This document shows, in pieces, positions 6,896-15,992 of a DNA stretch of 64,000 nt; within the stretch, counting starts at the first letter, position 1, and every line of letters starts with the position of its first letter. This DNA comes from JAJPHY01 sp040754475 (GTDB lineage Bacteria; Actinomycetota; UBA4738; HRBIN12): assembly GCA_040754475.1 (NCBI GenBank), contig JBFMCN010000036.1, positions 1 to 64,000 of the forward strand, written 5' to 3'. The position numbers were made by a program, and so were the translations under genes. The notes under the pieces are model-generated. The model had not been told where the DNA came from, did no database searches, and was given only the letters and a program-made list of their open reading frames with translations.

Positions 6896-7924
6896 ATGAC
6901 CCAGCAGGACTTCTGGCCCCACACGCTGACGAGACTCGCATCCCACGACGCGCTCTCGGCGGACGAGGCCGCCGAGGCCATGCGCCAGATCATGAGCGGC
7001 GAAGCCACTCCCGGCCAGATCGGGGGCTTCCTCATGGCCCTTCGCACGAAGGGTGAGACGGCGGACGAGGTCGACGGCCTGGCTAGGACGATGCTGGAGT
7101 TCGCGACGCCCGTCCGTTCCCTTGAGCCGGTGGTGGACGTCGTCGGGACGGGGGGAGACCGTGCCGGCACGTTCAACATCTCCACGATCTCGGCGATCGT
7201 CCTGGCCGGTGCGGGTGTCACCGTCGCCAAGCACGGTAACCGGGCGGCGAGCTCGCGCTGCGGCTCCGCCGACGTGCTCGAGGCTCTCGGGGTGAAGATC
7301 GACCTGGATGCGGCGGGGGCTGAGAGGTGCATCAGCGAGGCCGGTATCGCCTTCCTGTTCGCGCCGGTGTTCCATCCGGCCATGGGCCACGCGGCACCGG
7401 TCCGTCGTGAGCTCCGCGTGCCGACCGTCTTCAACTTCCTGGGCCCGCTCACCAATCCTGCGCGGCCCTTCGCACAGGCGGTCGGCGTGTCGGACGCACG
7501 GATGCTCCCGCTCATGGCTGACGTGCTGGGGCGCCGCGGCGTCCGTGCTGTCTTGTTCCGTGGCGAGGACGGACTTGACGAGCTGACGACGACCGGTCCC
7601 TCCACCGTCATCACGGTGCACGAGGGAGACCTGCAGAGATGGACGCTGGACCCGGCCGAGCTCGGCCTGCCCCGGGCGAGCACCGACGACCTCAAGGGAG
7701 GCGACGCGACCTCGAACGCCGACATCGCTCGGCGAGTACTCGCCGGCGAGCGAGGGGCGCAGCGAGACGTTGTGCTCCTGAACGCGGCGGCTGCTCTCGA
7801 GGTGGCCGGGCGCGCGTCGTCCCTGTCGGAGGGCCTCACCGTCGCGGCGGCGGCCATCGACTCGGGCGGGGCCGCCGCGGCCCTGGAACGTTGGGTGGAG
7901 GTCTCGCAGCAGTCGGCCCGTTGA
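6896..7924 (+). CDS. trpD: Anthranilate phosphoribosyltransferase
   Basis: TrpD joins anthranilate to phosphoribosyl pyrophosphate, the second step of tryptophan synthesis from chorismate. The 342-residue product carries the family motifs DVVGTGGD (PRPP/metal loop), NISTISA, VAKHGNR, SSRCGSADVLEALG and FLFAPVFHPAM. The length is normal. The ATG at 6896 has no Shine-Dalgarno and lies ten bases after TAGCGT (6881-6886), so the mRNA is probably leaderless or nearly so. No other trp gene is adjacent. Confidence 0.95.
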   Translation: MTQQDFWPHTLTRLASHDALSADEAAEAMRQIMSGEATPGQIGGFLMALRTKGETADEVDGLARTMLEFATPVRSLEPVVDVVGTGGDRAGTFNISTISAIVLAGAGVTVAKHGNRAASSRCGSADVLEALGVKIDLDAAGAERCISEAGIAFLFAPVFHPAMGHAAPVRRELRVPTVFNFLGPLTNPARPFAQAVGVSDARMLPLMADVLGRRGVRAVLFRGEDGLDELTTTGPSTVITVHEGDLQRWTLDPAELGLPRASTDDLKGGDATSNADIARRVLAGERGAQRDVVLLNAAAALEVAGRASSLSEGLTVAAAAIDSGGAAAALERWVEVSQQSAR

Positions 7925-7953
7925 GTGCCGGAACGGCGGCGCTTCGGGCCGGG

Positions 7954-7959
7954 TACCAT
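7954..7959 (+). promoter_or_regulatory. -10 box (TACCAT) of a leaderless dcd transcript
   Basis: TACCAT ends eight bases before the dcd ATG (7967). A transcript would start at about 7966, leaving essentially no leader. No ribosome binding site precedes the ATG. Confidence 0.5.
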
Positions 7960-7966
7960 CCCGGCG

Positions 7967-8563
7967 ATGATCCTGTCCGACCAGACGATCCGAGAGGAGA
8001 TCGCTGCTGGCCGCATCGTGATCGACCCGTTCGATGAGCGGTGCGTCCAGCCCTCGTCTGTCGATCTCCACGTGGACTCGCAGTTCCGGGTCTTCGCGAA
8101 CTCTCGCTACCCCTACATCGACGTGAGGCGCGAGATGCCAGACCTGACCGAGCTGGTCGAGGTGCCGGCCGGCGAGCCCTTCATCCTCCATCCCGGGGAG
8201 TTCGTGCTCGGATCCACGGTGGAGCGAGTGGCGATCCCCAACGACATGGTCGCCCGCCTGGAGGGGAAGTCCTCGCTCGGCCGACTCGGGCTGCTGATCC
8301 ATTCGACGGCCGGCTACGTCGATCCCGGCTGGGACGGGTATCTGACCCTCGAGCTGTCCAACGTCGCGAACCTGCCGATCACGATCTACCCGGGCATGAA
8401 GATCGGACAGATCTCGTTCTTCCGCCTGACGACCAGCGCCGAGCGTCCCTACGGCTCGAAGGGCACGAGGAGCAAGTATCAGGGGCAGCGAGGACCGACG
8501 GCCAGCCGGTTCTTCGAGGAGTTCGGCGCGTCAACGATCCGAGGTGATTCCGGCCCGGAATAG
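7967..8563 (+). CDS. dcd: dCTP deaminase
   Basis: Dcd deaminates dCTP to dUTP for thymidylate synthesis. Some actinobacterial members also hydrolyse the product to dUMP. The 198-residue product begins MILSDQTIREEI and shows EGKSSLGRLGLLIHSTAGYVDPG-type active-site segments, with the Ser-Ser-Leu-Gly and Glu-containing motifs of trimeric Dcd/Dut folds. The C-terminal GSKGTRSKYQGQRGPTAS closes over the nucleotide. Longer frames starting at 7925 add residues not found in the family. Whether it is bifunctional cannot be decided from these motifs. Confidence 0.95.
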   Translation: MILSDQTIREEIAAGRIVIDPFDERCVQPSSVDLHVDSQFRVFANSRYPYIDVRREMPDLTELVEVPAGEPFILHPGEFVLGSTVERVAIPNDMVARLEGKSSLGRLGLLIHSTAGYVDPGWDGYLTLELSNVANLPITIYPGMKIGQISFFRLTTSAERPYGSKGTRSKYQGQRGPTASRFFEEFGASTIRGDSGPE

Positions 8564-8571
8564 CGGCGGAG

Positions 8572-11454
8572 TCAGGCGGCCGTCGTCTGGCCGTTCAGGC
8601 TCGCGAGGGCTTCACGGGCCGCGGACGCGGCCTCGGGAACCGGGTCGGATGCGGCTGCCGTCGACAACGGCTCACGGGCTCGCACGTCCCCGAGACGTCC
8701 AAGCAGCTGGGCGGAACGGATCCTCACGCGCTCGTCCGGATCCGAGAGCCTGGCCAGCAAGGGCTCGACGGCGGTCGGGCCTCCGATCGCGCCGATGGCC
8801 TCCATCGCGCGCATGCGCCGGTCGGGGTCGACGTTGCCCGTCTGTACGACGAAACCCTCCAGCCCAACGATCCTCTGCAGGAGCGACCCCACTGTGGGAG
8901 TCACCTCAGGATGCCCCTGGCGCAGCACGTCGATGAGTAGCTCCACTGCCGAGGGGCCCATCTTCAGGAGCAGGTCCGACGCGGAGTCTCGGAGGCTTGG
9001 GACGGCCAGGACCCCGGCGAGGCGCTTGGCGACCGCAGGTGAACTCCATTCTGTGAGTACCTCGCTCGTGACCTGGCGGACACGCACCTCGGGATCGTTC
9101 AGCGCGGAGACGAGGAACCCAAGCACGGACTCGTCGTCGATGACGCCGAGCGCCCGCACGACGCCGACCCGGACCTCCGGGTCGGGATCGGCGAGCGCCT
9201 TGCCCAGGGCGCCCGCGGCGGACGGATCGCGAAGACGAGCCAGCGAACCTGTCGCCATCCGTCGTACGGCCGACGACGGGTCCTGCAGAGCGTGGATGGC
9301 GGCCTCGACACAGGCCTGCGTCGTCCCCCAACCCAGCACGTCGACCGCCAGAACCCGCTCGTCCTCGTCCAGCGAGTGCAGGCTCTCGAAGGCGAGTTCG
9401 GTCAGGGTTCCAGGGTTCATGCGCTCTACGGCTGCGGTGAGCTCGCCTCGCTCCTTCGAGCCGGCGCCGCGAAGCGTGTGCCACACGAGCGACCGTTCGC
9501 CCTCGGAACGCGAGACGAGTCGGCTCACCGCAGCCCTGCGGACGCGCTCGTCGCTGTCGGACAGCGCCTCGAGCAGGATGTTCGTGGTCTCGGCGGCCGT
9601 TCCCCCCGGTAGCCACTCGACTGCAGTCATGCGCACGTTCGGGTCGGGGTCCTGGAACGCCCTCGCGATCGTTCCAGGGGAGGTCTGGCCGCCCCGCCGG
9701 CCGACCATCCGAACCGCGGCTGCCCTGACCACCGCGGAGAGGTCGGTCTCGAGGACCCGCTTGGCCACATCCGCGGCCCCGACGTAGGCCCCCTCGCCCA
9801 TGACGTCCAGGACGGCCATGCGCGACGCGGCGGAGGGATCGTCGAGGTAAGCCTGCACGTGCGGAAGCACGGGTGCTCCGCCGACCTGCCAAGTGATGTG
9901 GATCGCCTCGGCACGATGGGCCGCATCCACGGAGGAGAGTAGCTTGATGATCTTCTCGGGCGGCAGCCCGAAGGACCTCAGGGCGTCGACGAACGGACCG
10001 CGACGATCCACGTCGAGCACCGCGGCCCGCTCGAGAATGTCGCCGGCGACCTCGGTCAGCCCGAGCAGTTGGGCTATCTCGATCGCCACGGACGCGGCCT
10101 CAGGGTCCCCCGAGTGGATGGTCTCCCCAACCCAGGCGTTCAAGGTGGCGCGGTCCACGGCCGCGAGGTCGCCCCGCGCCCTTCCGCGTACCGTCTCATC
10201 CGGGTCACGCATCGCCCGCGCGAGTGACACGAGTCGCTCCCGCTGGCCCTCAGGAGAAGTGGCGACTCCCGCCGGCGGCGCCATGTCCTCAGGTTGTGTC
10301 TCATCGAGAGCCCGTGCGGCAGCGGCCGCGTACGTCCGCATCTCCTCGATCGGGTCTGCCAGGCGCGACGCCAACGCCCGCAACGCGGCGGGGGAGCGGT
10401 CTCCCTCGAGGAGACGTGCCGCGCCCAGGCGCCGGGCGTCGGGAAGGGGGAGGGCGTCGGCCAGTCTGTGAGTCCCGATGGCGGCAGCGAGGCGCGTAAG
10501 AGGTCCCCGCTCCCACTCCTGTGGGGGCGAGTCGAGCTGGCCGACCGCCGTGAGGATGGCAGCGAGATCCTCATCGCCCAGAGGGGACCCCGAAGCGACG
10601 AGCTCCGAGAGGGCGCCGAGCGCGTTGCGCTGGGTCTGCGGCCAGCGCCGCGCCTCGATCAGCGGGATCAGGTCAGGGAGGTGTTGGGACCCCCGGGCGG
10701 CGGCCAGGCCAACGGCCGCAGCCCGGACCTCGTCGGAGGGATCGTGCAGGGCCCTACGTACGGTCTCGTCGTCGAGACTGCTGGCTCGACCCGAAAGAAG
10801 CTCGAATGCCAGACACCGGACGCGCGGATCGGGATCAAGCACGAGCGCGGCGACCCGCTCCGCCTGCTCTTCCGAGAGCTCTCCTGCTGCCGCCATGAAA
10901 GCGAGTGCGTCACGTCGCTGCTCGGGATCCGGCGACGTCAACGACGGAGGCGGTCCGGTCGGGGGAGCCGCGAGGGGAGGCGCGGGCGCTGACCCCGCCG
11001 TAGCCTCCGGCGCAGGCATCGGTGGCGGCTCGACGACGGGTGTCTTGGCGCTCGTCGCGCTCGGCCCGGCCGCTCCGGTCGGTGCCTGCGGGATGGCGAC
11101 TTCGGAGACCTGCAGCTCTTGGACGCTCGGCTGAGCGGTCGGCTCCTCCTCCAGCCCCGCCTCGGCGGCTTCGAGCTCGGCGGTCGGCGCGGCAACGTCG
11201 GGAGCGAGTGTCGTCTGTTCGGCGAGCAGCTCGGACTCCTGCTCCTCTTCCTCCTCCTCTTCCTCGGTCTCCGCGAGCTGCTGGCGCTGGGCGGCCAGAG
11301 CCTTCAGGCTCCGGTACCAGTCTTCCTCGTACGCCTCCACAGGGTCGCCGGACCGCCTGCCCTCGGTGGCGTCCTCTCCCGCCGAGCGGTTCTCCTCGCC
11401 CTCAGAGGGCTGTCGCAGGAGGCCTCCGAACAGACCCTGCTTCTTGTCAGCCAT
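8572..11454 (-). CDS. Large HEAT-repeat protein with acidic disordered N-terminus
   Basis: The product is 960 residues and has no recognisable catalytic domain. Residues 1 to about 190 are low complexity: a short basic start (MADKKQGLFGGLLRQ), an acidic run of glutamates near residues 63-72, then Pro/Ala-rich sequence. From about residue 190 to the end it consists of tandem HEAT/PBS-lyase-type repeats. Each shows the pattern LxDPDxxVRxxAxxxLG, for example LSDPDERVRIRSAQLLGRLG. Such superhelices are protein-protein scaffolds. It lies downstream of a LuxR-type two-component pair on the same strand (54-bp gap), so it may belong to that system. No signal peptide or membrane segment is seen. The function is unknown. 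Confidence 0.85.
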   Translation of the reverse strand: MADKKQGLFGGLLRQPSEGEENRSAGEDATEGRRSGDPVEAYEEDWYRSLKALAAQRQQLAETEEEEEEEEQESELLAEQTTLAPDVAAPTAELEAAEAGLEEEPTAQPSVQELQVSEVAIPQAPTGAAGPSATSAKTPVVEPPPMPAPEATAGSAPAPPLAAPPTGPPPSLTSPDPEQRRDALAFMAAAGELSEEQAERVAALVLDPDPRVRCLAFELLSGRASSLDDETVRRALHDPSDEVRAAAVGLAAARGSQHLPDLIPLIEARRWPQTQRNALGALSELVASGSPLGDEDLAAILTAVGQLDSPPQEWERGPLTRLAAAIGTHRLADALPLPDARRLGAARLLEGDRSPAALRALASRLADPIEEMRTYAAAAARALDETQPEDMAPPAGVATSPEGQRERLVSLARAMRDPDETVRGRARGDLAAVDRATLNAWVGETIHSGDPEAASVAIEIAQLLGLTEVAGDILERAAVLDVDRRGPFVDALRSFGLPPEKIIKLLSSVDAAHRAEAIHITWQVGGAPVLPHVQAYLDDPSAASRMAVLDVMGEGAYVGAADVAKRVLETDLSAVVRAAAVRMVGRRGGQTSPGTIARAFQDPDPNVRMTAVEWLPGGTAAETTNILLEALSDSDERVRRAAVSRLVSRSEGERSLVWHTLRGAGSKERGELTAAVERMNPGTLTELAFESLHSLDEDERVLAVDVLGWGTTQACVEAAIHALQDPSSAVRRMATGSLARLRDPSAAGALGKALADPDPEVRVGVVRALGVIDDESVLGFLVSALNDPEVRVRQVTSEVLTEWSSPAVAKRLAGVLAVPSLRDSASDLLLKMGPSAVELLIDVLRQGHPEVTPTVGSLLQRIVGLEGFVVQTGNVDPDRRMRAMEAIGAIGGPTAVEPLLARLSDPDERVRIRSAQLLGRLGDVRAREPLSTAAASDPVPEAASAAREALASLNGQTTAA

Positions 11455-11508
11455 CCTTCCTCGCTCGGTCGTGTCCCAACTCCCCTGCCCGACAGGCAGG
11501 TCTACCCA

Positions 11509-12213
11509 TCACCGGCGCTTGGCCATAGGCGCGAGCACCGTCTCTCCAAGGTCCTGGGGCCTTGGAGGCCCAAGGCCCATCGACACCGCTGCCATGGCTG
11601 CCTGCGTCCGGTTGCTCACGCCGAGCTTGCGGAAGATCGCCGCAAGGTGCGCTTTGACCGTCTTCTCCGACAGGAACAGGGCCCGTGAGATGTCTCGGTT
11701 GCTCCGCCCCTCGGAGAGGAGTGCGAGGATGTCCGTCTCTCGCTGGGTGAGGCTTGCCGAGGACCGGTGCCGGGCCTCCGTCTCCTCACCGCCGTTGACG
11801 TCCATGGCCTCGAAGAGGTTCTGGATAACGCGCGGCGACAGGACGTTCCCGCCACCGGAAAGCGCGACTCTTATCGCCTGTTGCAGATCCTCCGGCGTGG
11901 CGTCCTTCAGGAGGTAGCCCGCAGCACCTTCCGCAAGCGCCCGGCGCACGTACTGTGCATGATCGAAGGTGGTCAGCATGATCACCGGCACGTCCGGCCA
12001 CCTAGTCCGGAGCTCGTGGAGCAAGTCGAGGCCGTCGACGTCGGGCAGACGGACGTCGACGAGTGCGATGTCGACAGGGCCGGCCTCCATAACCCGGATG
12101 GCCCCATCGGCGCCTTCGGTCTCCACGACGTCCGCGTCGCTGAAGCACTCGCGCACCACATGTGCCATGCCACGACGCACGAGCGCGTGATCGTCCACGA
12201 TCATGATCCTCAC
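11509..12213 (-). CDS. NarL/LuxR-family response regulator
   Basis: This is a 234-residue response regulator. The receiver domain (1-120) has IVDDHALVRRG, the phospho-acceptor Asp53 in LVDVRLPDVDG, and Lys in YLLKDATPE. The LuxR helix-turn-helix (about 150-215) reads LTQRETDILALLSEGRSN and FLSEKTVKAHLAAIFRKLGV. It starts at a GTG overlapping the kinase stop (GTGA), with AAGGAGA eight bases upstream, so it is translationally coupled to the kinase. The target genes are unknown; the HEAT-repeat gene follows. Confidence 0.93.
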   Translation of the reverse strand: MRIMIVDDHALVRRGMAHVVRECFSDADVVETEGADGAIRVMEAGPVDIALVDVRLPDVDGLDLLHELRTRWPDVPVIMLTTFDHAQYVRRALAEGAAGYLLKDATPEDLQQAIRVALSGGGNVLSPRVIQNLFEAMDVNGGEETEARHRSSASLTQRETDILALLSEGRSNRDISRALFLSEKTVKAHLAAIFRKLGVSNRTQAAMAAVSMGLGPPRPQDLGETVLAPMAKRR

Positions 12214-13166
12214 GGCGTTTCTCCTTGGTGTTGGAGCGGCAGTCGGGCGACCACCCGTGTTCCGTGTCCCGGCGCCGACTCGATATCCAGGGTCCCGCGA
12301 ACCTCGGCCACGAGGCGTCGCATCATGTCCAGGCCCATGTGCCCGGCATGGTCGTTGGGTTCGGCCGGCTCAAAGCCCCGGCCGTGGTCCTCCACTTGGA
12401 CTTCCATTGCATCGTCGGATGCCTGCACGTGGACGGCGATCTCGCGAGACGACGAGTGCTTGGCGGCGTTCGCGACGCTCTCTCGTATGACCGAGGAGGC
12501 GGCGTCGAGGACGGGTCGAGGGACGGTATCGAGGTCGCCCTCGATCGACCACGACGCGGGGAGCTGCCAGCGCTCCAGTACGCCTTGCACGAGCTGCTCG
12601 AACGGCTCTGCTGACCCGGGCTCTTCGGGCGAGAGACTGGCCAGCATGCCGCGGATCTCGGCGAGAGCCTTGCGGAGTTCCTTGGCGGATTCCGTCAGGG
12701 CCGAGGCGGCTTCGTCGGGGCGAATCTCTATGCGCCTCGCGAGCCACTCCAGGTCGAGCACCGCGGCGGTGACGACCTGAGTGAGACCGTCGTGAATCGC
12801 GTACGCCCACCGCAGCCGCTCGCGGACCAGTGGGTCTTCGGATGATCCGTTGGGCCCAGCTCCGTCCTCGGCAAGCGAGCAGAGCATCGCCCGCAGCGCC
12901 GACATGGAACGCACGGACGAATCCGGTGTGAGGCGGGCGAAGACGAGATCATCCCCGCGCGGGCAGGCGATCCAGCCCTCAGCCCGGCCTTCGACGACAT
13001 CGTCGAGGTCGAGGGGGAGCGGACCGGAACCGGGGGCCGCCCACCAAGCGATGCGCCGCTTCCCGCCCTCCCCCCTGACCACACCGACAACATCTAGGTG
13101 AAGGAGCTCCGCGAGGCGGCGGCACTCCGTCGTCTCCGCGTCCACGCGGTCTTCGATCGTGCTCAC
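12210..13166 (-). CDS. Soluble NarL-partner sensor histidine kinase (HisKA_3)
   Basis: This 318-residue kinase has no membrane segment. Residues 1 to about 100 form a small GAF-like or unassigned sensor region. The HisKA_3 phosphoacceptor is YAIHDGLTQVVTAAVLDLE with His125, typical of kinases paired with NarL regulators. The ATPase domain includes RESVANAAKHSSS (N box), DHGRGF (G1) and GHMGLDMMRRL (G2). The GTG at 13166 is preceded by GGAAGGA, so a longer frame from 13334 was rejected. Its partner is the overlapping regulator downstream. The ligand is unknown. Confidence 0.9.
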   Translation of the reverse strand: MSTIEDRVDAETTECRRLAELLHLDVVGVVRGEGGKRRIAWWAAPGSGPLPLDLDDVVEGRAEGWIACPRGDDLVFARLTPDSSVRSMSALRAMLCSLAEDGAGPNGSSEDPLVRERLRWAYAIHDGLTQVVTAAVLDLEWLARRIEIRPDEAASALTESAKELRKALAEIRGMLASLSPEEPGSAEPFEQLVQGVLERWQLPASWSIEGDLDTVPRPVLDAASSVIRESVANAAKHSSSREIAVHVQASDDAMEVQVEDHGRGFEPAEPNDHAGHMGLDMMRRLVAEVRGTLDIESAPGHGTRVVARLPLQHQGETP

Positions 13167-13614
13167 GCGGTTCCTTCCATTGCCGACGCGGCAAGGCCAC
13201 GTCGCCTGCCTCTCGCGTTCATCCAAGACTGACCCTGGCCGGGTTCGGTCTCCCGGCCGTCCCCGCGCCGTTCGGTCTAGTTCTTCCTTCGGTTGCAATC
13301 GGGGGTCCCTTGAACCGAGCGGGCGTGCGCGCATTCATCAGGAGCAGAAGATGGTTGCAGCGAGGCGGAGTTGGGTCCCGCGGGGGGAGCTCCTTCGGGT
13401 GGGGTGGTGTACGCCGTTTGGCTCAGCGGGATGTCCGTCGTCCCCGAGCGGGTGACGATCCGCGCCACGTGGCAGACAAGCGAGCCGCGGGCTGGTGTCG
13501 GGGAGCACCACCCGTCGGGGCGGCGCAGGGCGGCCGGCGGGCTACCGATGTCGAGATCGCCGGTCCGACGGCCGACTCCGCCGTGGCTGGATCGCGGAGA
13601 GCCCGGGCACAACC
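13167..13614. other. Intergenic stretch without a convincing gene
   Basis: About 450 bases lie between the divergent kinase gene and the dnaK promoter. Open frames exist on both strands, but they have no family resemblance, no good ribosome binding site and proline/arginine-rich content typical of chance frames in high-GC DNA. Nothing else was identified. Confidence 0.5.
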
Positions 13615-13654
13615 TTGATACTATTGCGCTTAACTTGTATTCTCATATACGAGT
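13615..13654 (+). promoter_or_regulatory. dnaK promoter with HAIR-like inverted repeat
   Basis: TTGATA (13615-13620) and TATTCT (13638-13643) are separated by 17 bp, a good sigma70-type promoter. An inverted repeat, ACTTGTAT-N6-ATACGAGT (13633-13654, one mismatch), overlaps the -10 box. It resembles the HspR operator HAIR (CTTGAGT-N7-ACTCAAG) in its CTTG and GAG ends, though the inner bases differ. HspR is encoded in the same operon, so autorepression is expected. Confidence 0.65.
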
Positions 13655-13679
13655 CAGGTAATCGCGCAAGGAGGACTCG

Positions 13680-15539
13680 ATGCAGCGAGCGGTTGGAATC
13701 GATCTGGGCACGACCAACTCGGTCGTGGCGGTGCTTGAGGCCGGCGAACCGGTCGTCGTCCCCAACTCGGAGGGCTCACGCACGACCCCCTCGGTGGTTG
13801 GCTTCTCCAAGAACGGGGAGATCCTGGTCGGCGAGGTCGCCAAACGGCAGGCGATCACCAACCCGGACCGAACGGTTCGATCGATCAAGCGGCGTATGGG
13901 AGAGCGGGACTGGTCGGTCGACATCGACGGCAAGAGGTGGACCCCCCAGGAGATCTCTGCCCAGATCCTGTCAAAGCTGAAGCGCGATGCCGAGGCTTAC
14001 CTCGGCGACACCGTGACGCAGGCGGTCGTCACGGTGCCCGCATACTTCGACGACTCGCAGCGCCAGGCGACGAAGGAGGCCGGCCAGATCGCGGGACTCG
14101 AGGTGCTGCGCATCATCAACGAACCGACGGCCGCAGCGCTCGCATACGGGCTCGACAAGCAGCACGACCAGACGATCCTTGTCTTCGATCTCGGCGGTGG
14201 CACCTTCGACGTTTCGCTGCTCGAGATCGGAGAGGGCGTCTTCGAAGTCAAGGCCACCCACGGCGACACGCAGCTCGGCGGCGACGACTGGGACCAGCGG
14301 GTCATCGACTGGATGGTGAAGGAGTTCAAGAACGCTCACGGCGTCGATCTGTCGAACGACCGCATGGCGCTTCAGCGCCTGAAGGAGGCTGCGGAGAAAG
14401 CCAAGATCGAGCTGTCGCAGGTTGCCGAGACGACGGTCAACCTGCCGTTCGTCACCGCCACGGCTGAAGGCCCTCTGCACCTGGAGATGAAGCTCACGCG
14501 GGCCGAGCTTGAGAGGATGACTGAGGACCTCGTCGAGGCGTGCCGTGGGCCTTTCGACCAGGCCGTCAAGGACTGGGGCAAGGACGTCGGAGCGATCGAC
14601 CATGTGATCCTCGTGGGCGGCGCGACGCGCATGCCGATGATCCAGGAGTTGGTCCGCAAGCTCACGGGCGGCAAGGAGCCCCACAAGGGTGTGAATCCCG
14701 ACGAGGTCGTGGCCGTCGGAGCGTCGATCCAGGCGGGCGTGCTGAAGGGGGACGTCAAGGACATCCTGCTCCTGGACGTCACGCCACTCACCCTCGGCGT
14801 CGAGACCAAGGGCGGGATCTTCACGAAGCTCATCGAGCGCAACACGACGATCCCCACGCGCAAGAGCGAGATCTTCACCACTGCCGACGACAACCAGACC
14901 ACCGTCGAGATCCACGTTCTGCAGGGCGAGGCCGAGACCGTCTTCTCGCCCGGCGTGCGCTCGCTGGGCAAGTTCCATCTGATGGGCATCCCACCGGCTC
15001 CGCGTGGCATGCCCCAGATCGAGGTGGCGTTCGATATCGACGCGAACGGCATCGTGCAGGTCTCGGCAAAGGACCTCGCGACCGGCAAGGAGCAGCAGAT
15101 GACGATCACCGGCGGTACGGCTCTGTCCAGGGACGAGATCGACCGCATGGTTAAGGACGCAGAGAAGTTCGCGGCCGAGGACCACAAGCGCCGCGAGGCG
15201 GCGGAGGTCCGCAACACCGCCGACCAGCTCACGTACCAGATCGACAAGGCGCTCTCGGAGTGGGGCGACAAGCTGCCCGAGAGCGATCGGGAGGAGTTGA
15301 AGAGGGTGGGTGAGGACCTGAAGGAGGTCCTCAAGGAGGAGGACGTCGACCGGATCAGGTCGGCTACCGATGCCGCCATGAGGATCTTCCAGCGCATAGG
15401 CCAGGCCATGTACGAACACGCCCAGGCTCAGCCGGGTGCCGAGCAGCAGGCAGCCGCCGCAGCCGGCGGGGGCGGCCCCGAGAGCGGCGACGGCGACGTC
15501 GTCGAGGGCGAGATAGTCGATGAAGGAGGTGCGTCGTAG
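13680..15539 (+). CDS. dnaK: Hsp70 chaperone DnaK
   Basis: DnaK binds exposed hydrophobic peptides in an ATP-driven cycle with DnaJ and GrpE. The 619-residue product has the nucleotide-binding domain (1 to about 360) with GIDLGTTNS, VFDLGGGTFD and ILVGGATRMP. The interdomain linker region is DVLLLDVTPL-like (here DILLLDVTPLTLG). The substrate domain runs from about residue 365, and the C-terminal tail is Gly/Ala-rich. The ATG at 13680 follows AAGGAGGA. It is the first gene of the HspR-controlled operon. Confidence 0.97.
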   Translation: MQRAVGIDLGTTNSVVAVLEAGEPVVVPNSEGSRTTPSVVGFSKNGEILVGEVAKRQAITNPDRTVRSIKRRMGERDWSVDIDGKRWTPQEISAQILSKLKRDAEAYLGDTVTQAVVTVPAYFDDSQRQATKEAGQIAGLEVLRIINEPTAAALAYGLDKQHDQTILVFDLGGGTFDVSLLEIGEGVFEVKATHGDTQLGGDDWDQRVIDWMVKEFKNAHGVDLSNDRMALQRLKEAAEKAKIELSQVAETTVNLPFVTATAEGPLHLEMKLTRAELERMTEDLVEACRGPFDQAVKDWGKDVGAIDHVILVGGATRMPMIQELVRKLTGGKEPHKGVNPDEVVAVGASIQAGVLKGDVKDILLLDVTPLTLGVETKGGIFTKLIERNTTIPTRKSEIFTTADDNQTTVEIHVLQGEAETVFSPGVRSLGKFHLMGIPPAPRGMPQIEVAFDIDANGIVQVSAKDLATGKEQQMTITGGTALSRDEIDRMVKDAEKFAAEDHKRREAAEVRNTADQLTYQIDKALSEWGDKLPESDREELKRVGEDLKEVLKEEDVDRIRSATDAAMRIFQRIGQAMYEHAQAQPGAEQQAAAAAGGGGPESGDGDVVEGEIVDEGGAS

Positions 15540-15992
15540 ATGTCGATGTTGGAGCGTTGGGATCCCTTCCGGGACCTGACATCGATCCAGAACGAGCTGA
15601 GCCGGCTCTTCGGCCGGACGTTCGTTGGTGGGGAGCAGCTCGGGTCGGGTATGGGAGGTACGTGGGTGCCGCCGCTCGACATGTTCGAGAGGAACGACAA
15701 GTTCGTCGTCGCGGTGGAACTTCCGGGCATCGAGCCCACGGACGTTGAAGTCTCCGTCGAGGACTCGACGCTGACCATCAAGGGACACCGTGACTTCGTC
15801 TACGAGGAGACCAGCGAAGAGTCGTTCCGGCGGATCGAGCGCCGCTACGGCGCGTTCAGCCGCACGCTGGCGCTGCCGAGCACGGCCGACGTCGAGAAGG
15901 TCGAGGCGAGCTTCGACAAGGGGATCCTTACCATCGAGGTTCCCAAGCGTGAGGAGGCCAAGCCTCGCAAGATCACGGTCAGGGCCACGTGA
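15540..15992 (+). CDS. Hsp20/alpha-crystallin small heat shock protein
   Basis: Small heat shock proteins form oligomers that hold unfolding proteins without using ATP. The 150-residue product has an N-terminal WDPFRDL segment and an alpha-crystallin domain (about residues 40-140: VAVELPGIEPTDVEVSV, RRYGAFSRTLALP, GILTIEVPK). The ATG follows the dnaK stop with no gap, and its ribosome binding site AAGGAGG lies within the end of dnaK. Insertion of an hsp20 gene between dnaK and grpE is less common than the usual dnaK-grpE order. Confidence 0.93.
   Translation: MSMLERWDPFRDLTSIQNELSRLFGRTFVGGEQLGSGMGGTWVPPLDMFERNDKFVVAVELPGIEPTDVEVSVEDSTLTIKGHRDFVYEETSEESFRRIERRYGAFSRTLALPSTADVEKVEASFDKGILTIEVPKREEAKPRKITVRAT

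Noticed and set aside
13277..13661. Open frames of about 100 codons on both strands upstream of dnaK
   Set aside because: They overlap each other and the dnaK promoter, lack good starts, and read as Pro/Arg/Ser-rich chance frames.
13971..15788. 605-codon minus-strand open frame opposite dnaK and hsp20
   Set aside because: It is the antisense shadow of highly conserved genes, with no start signal or family motifs.
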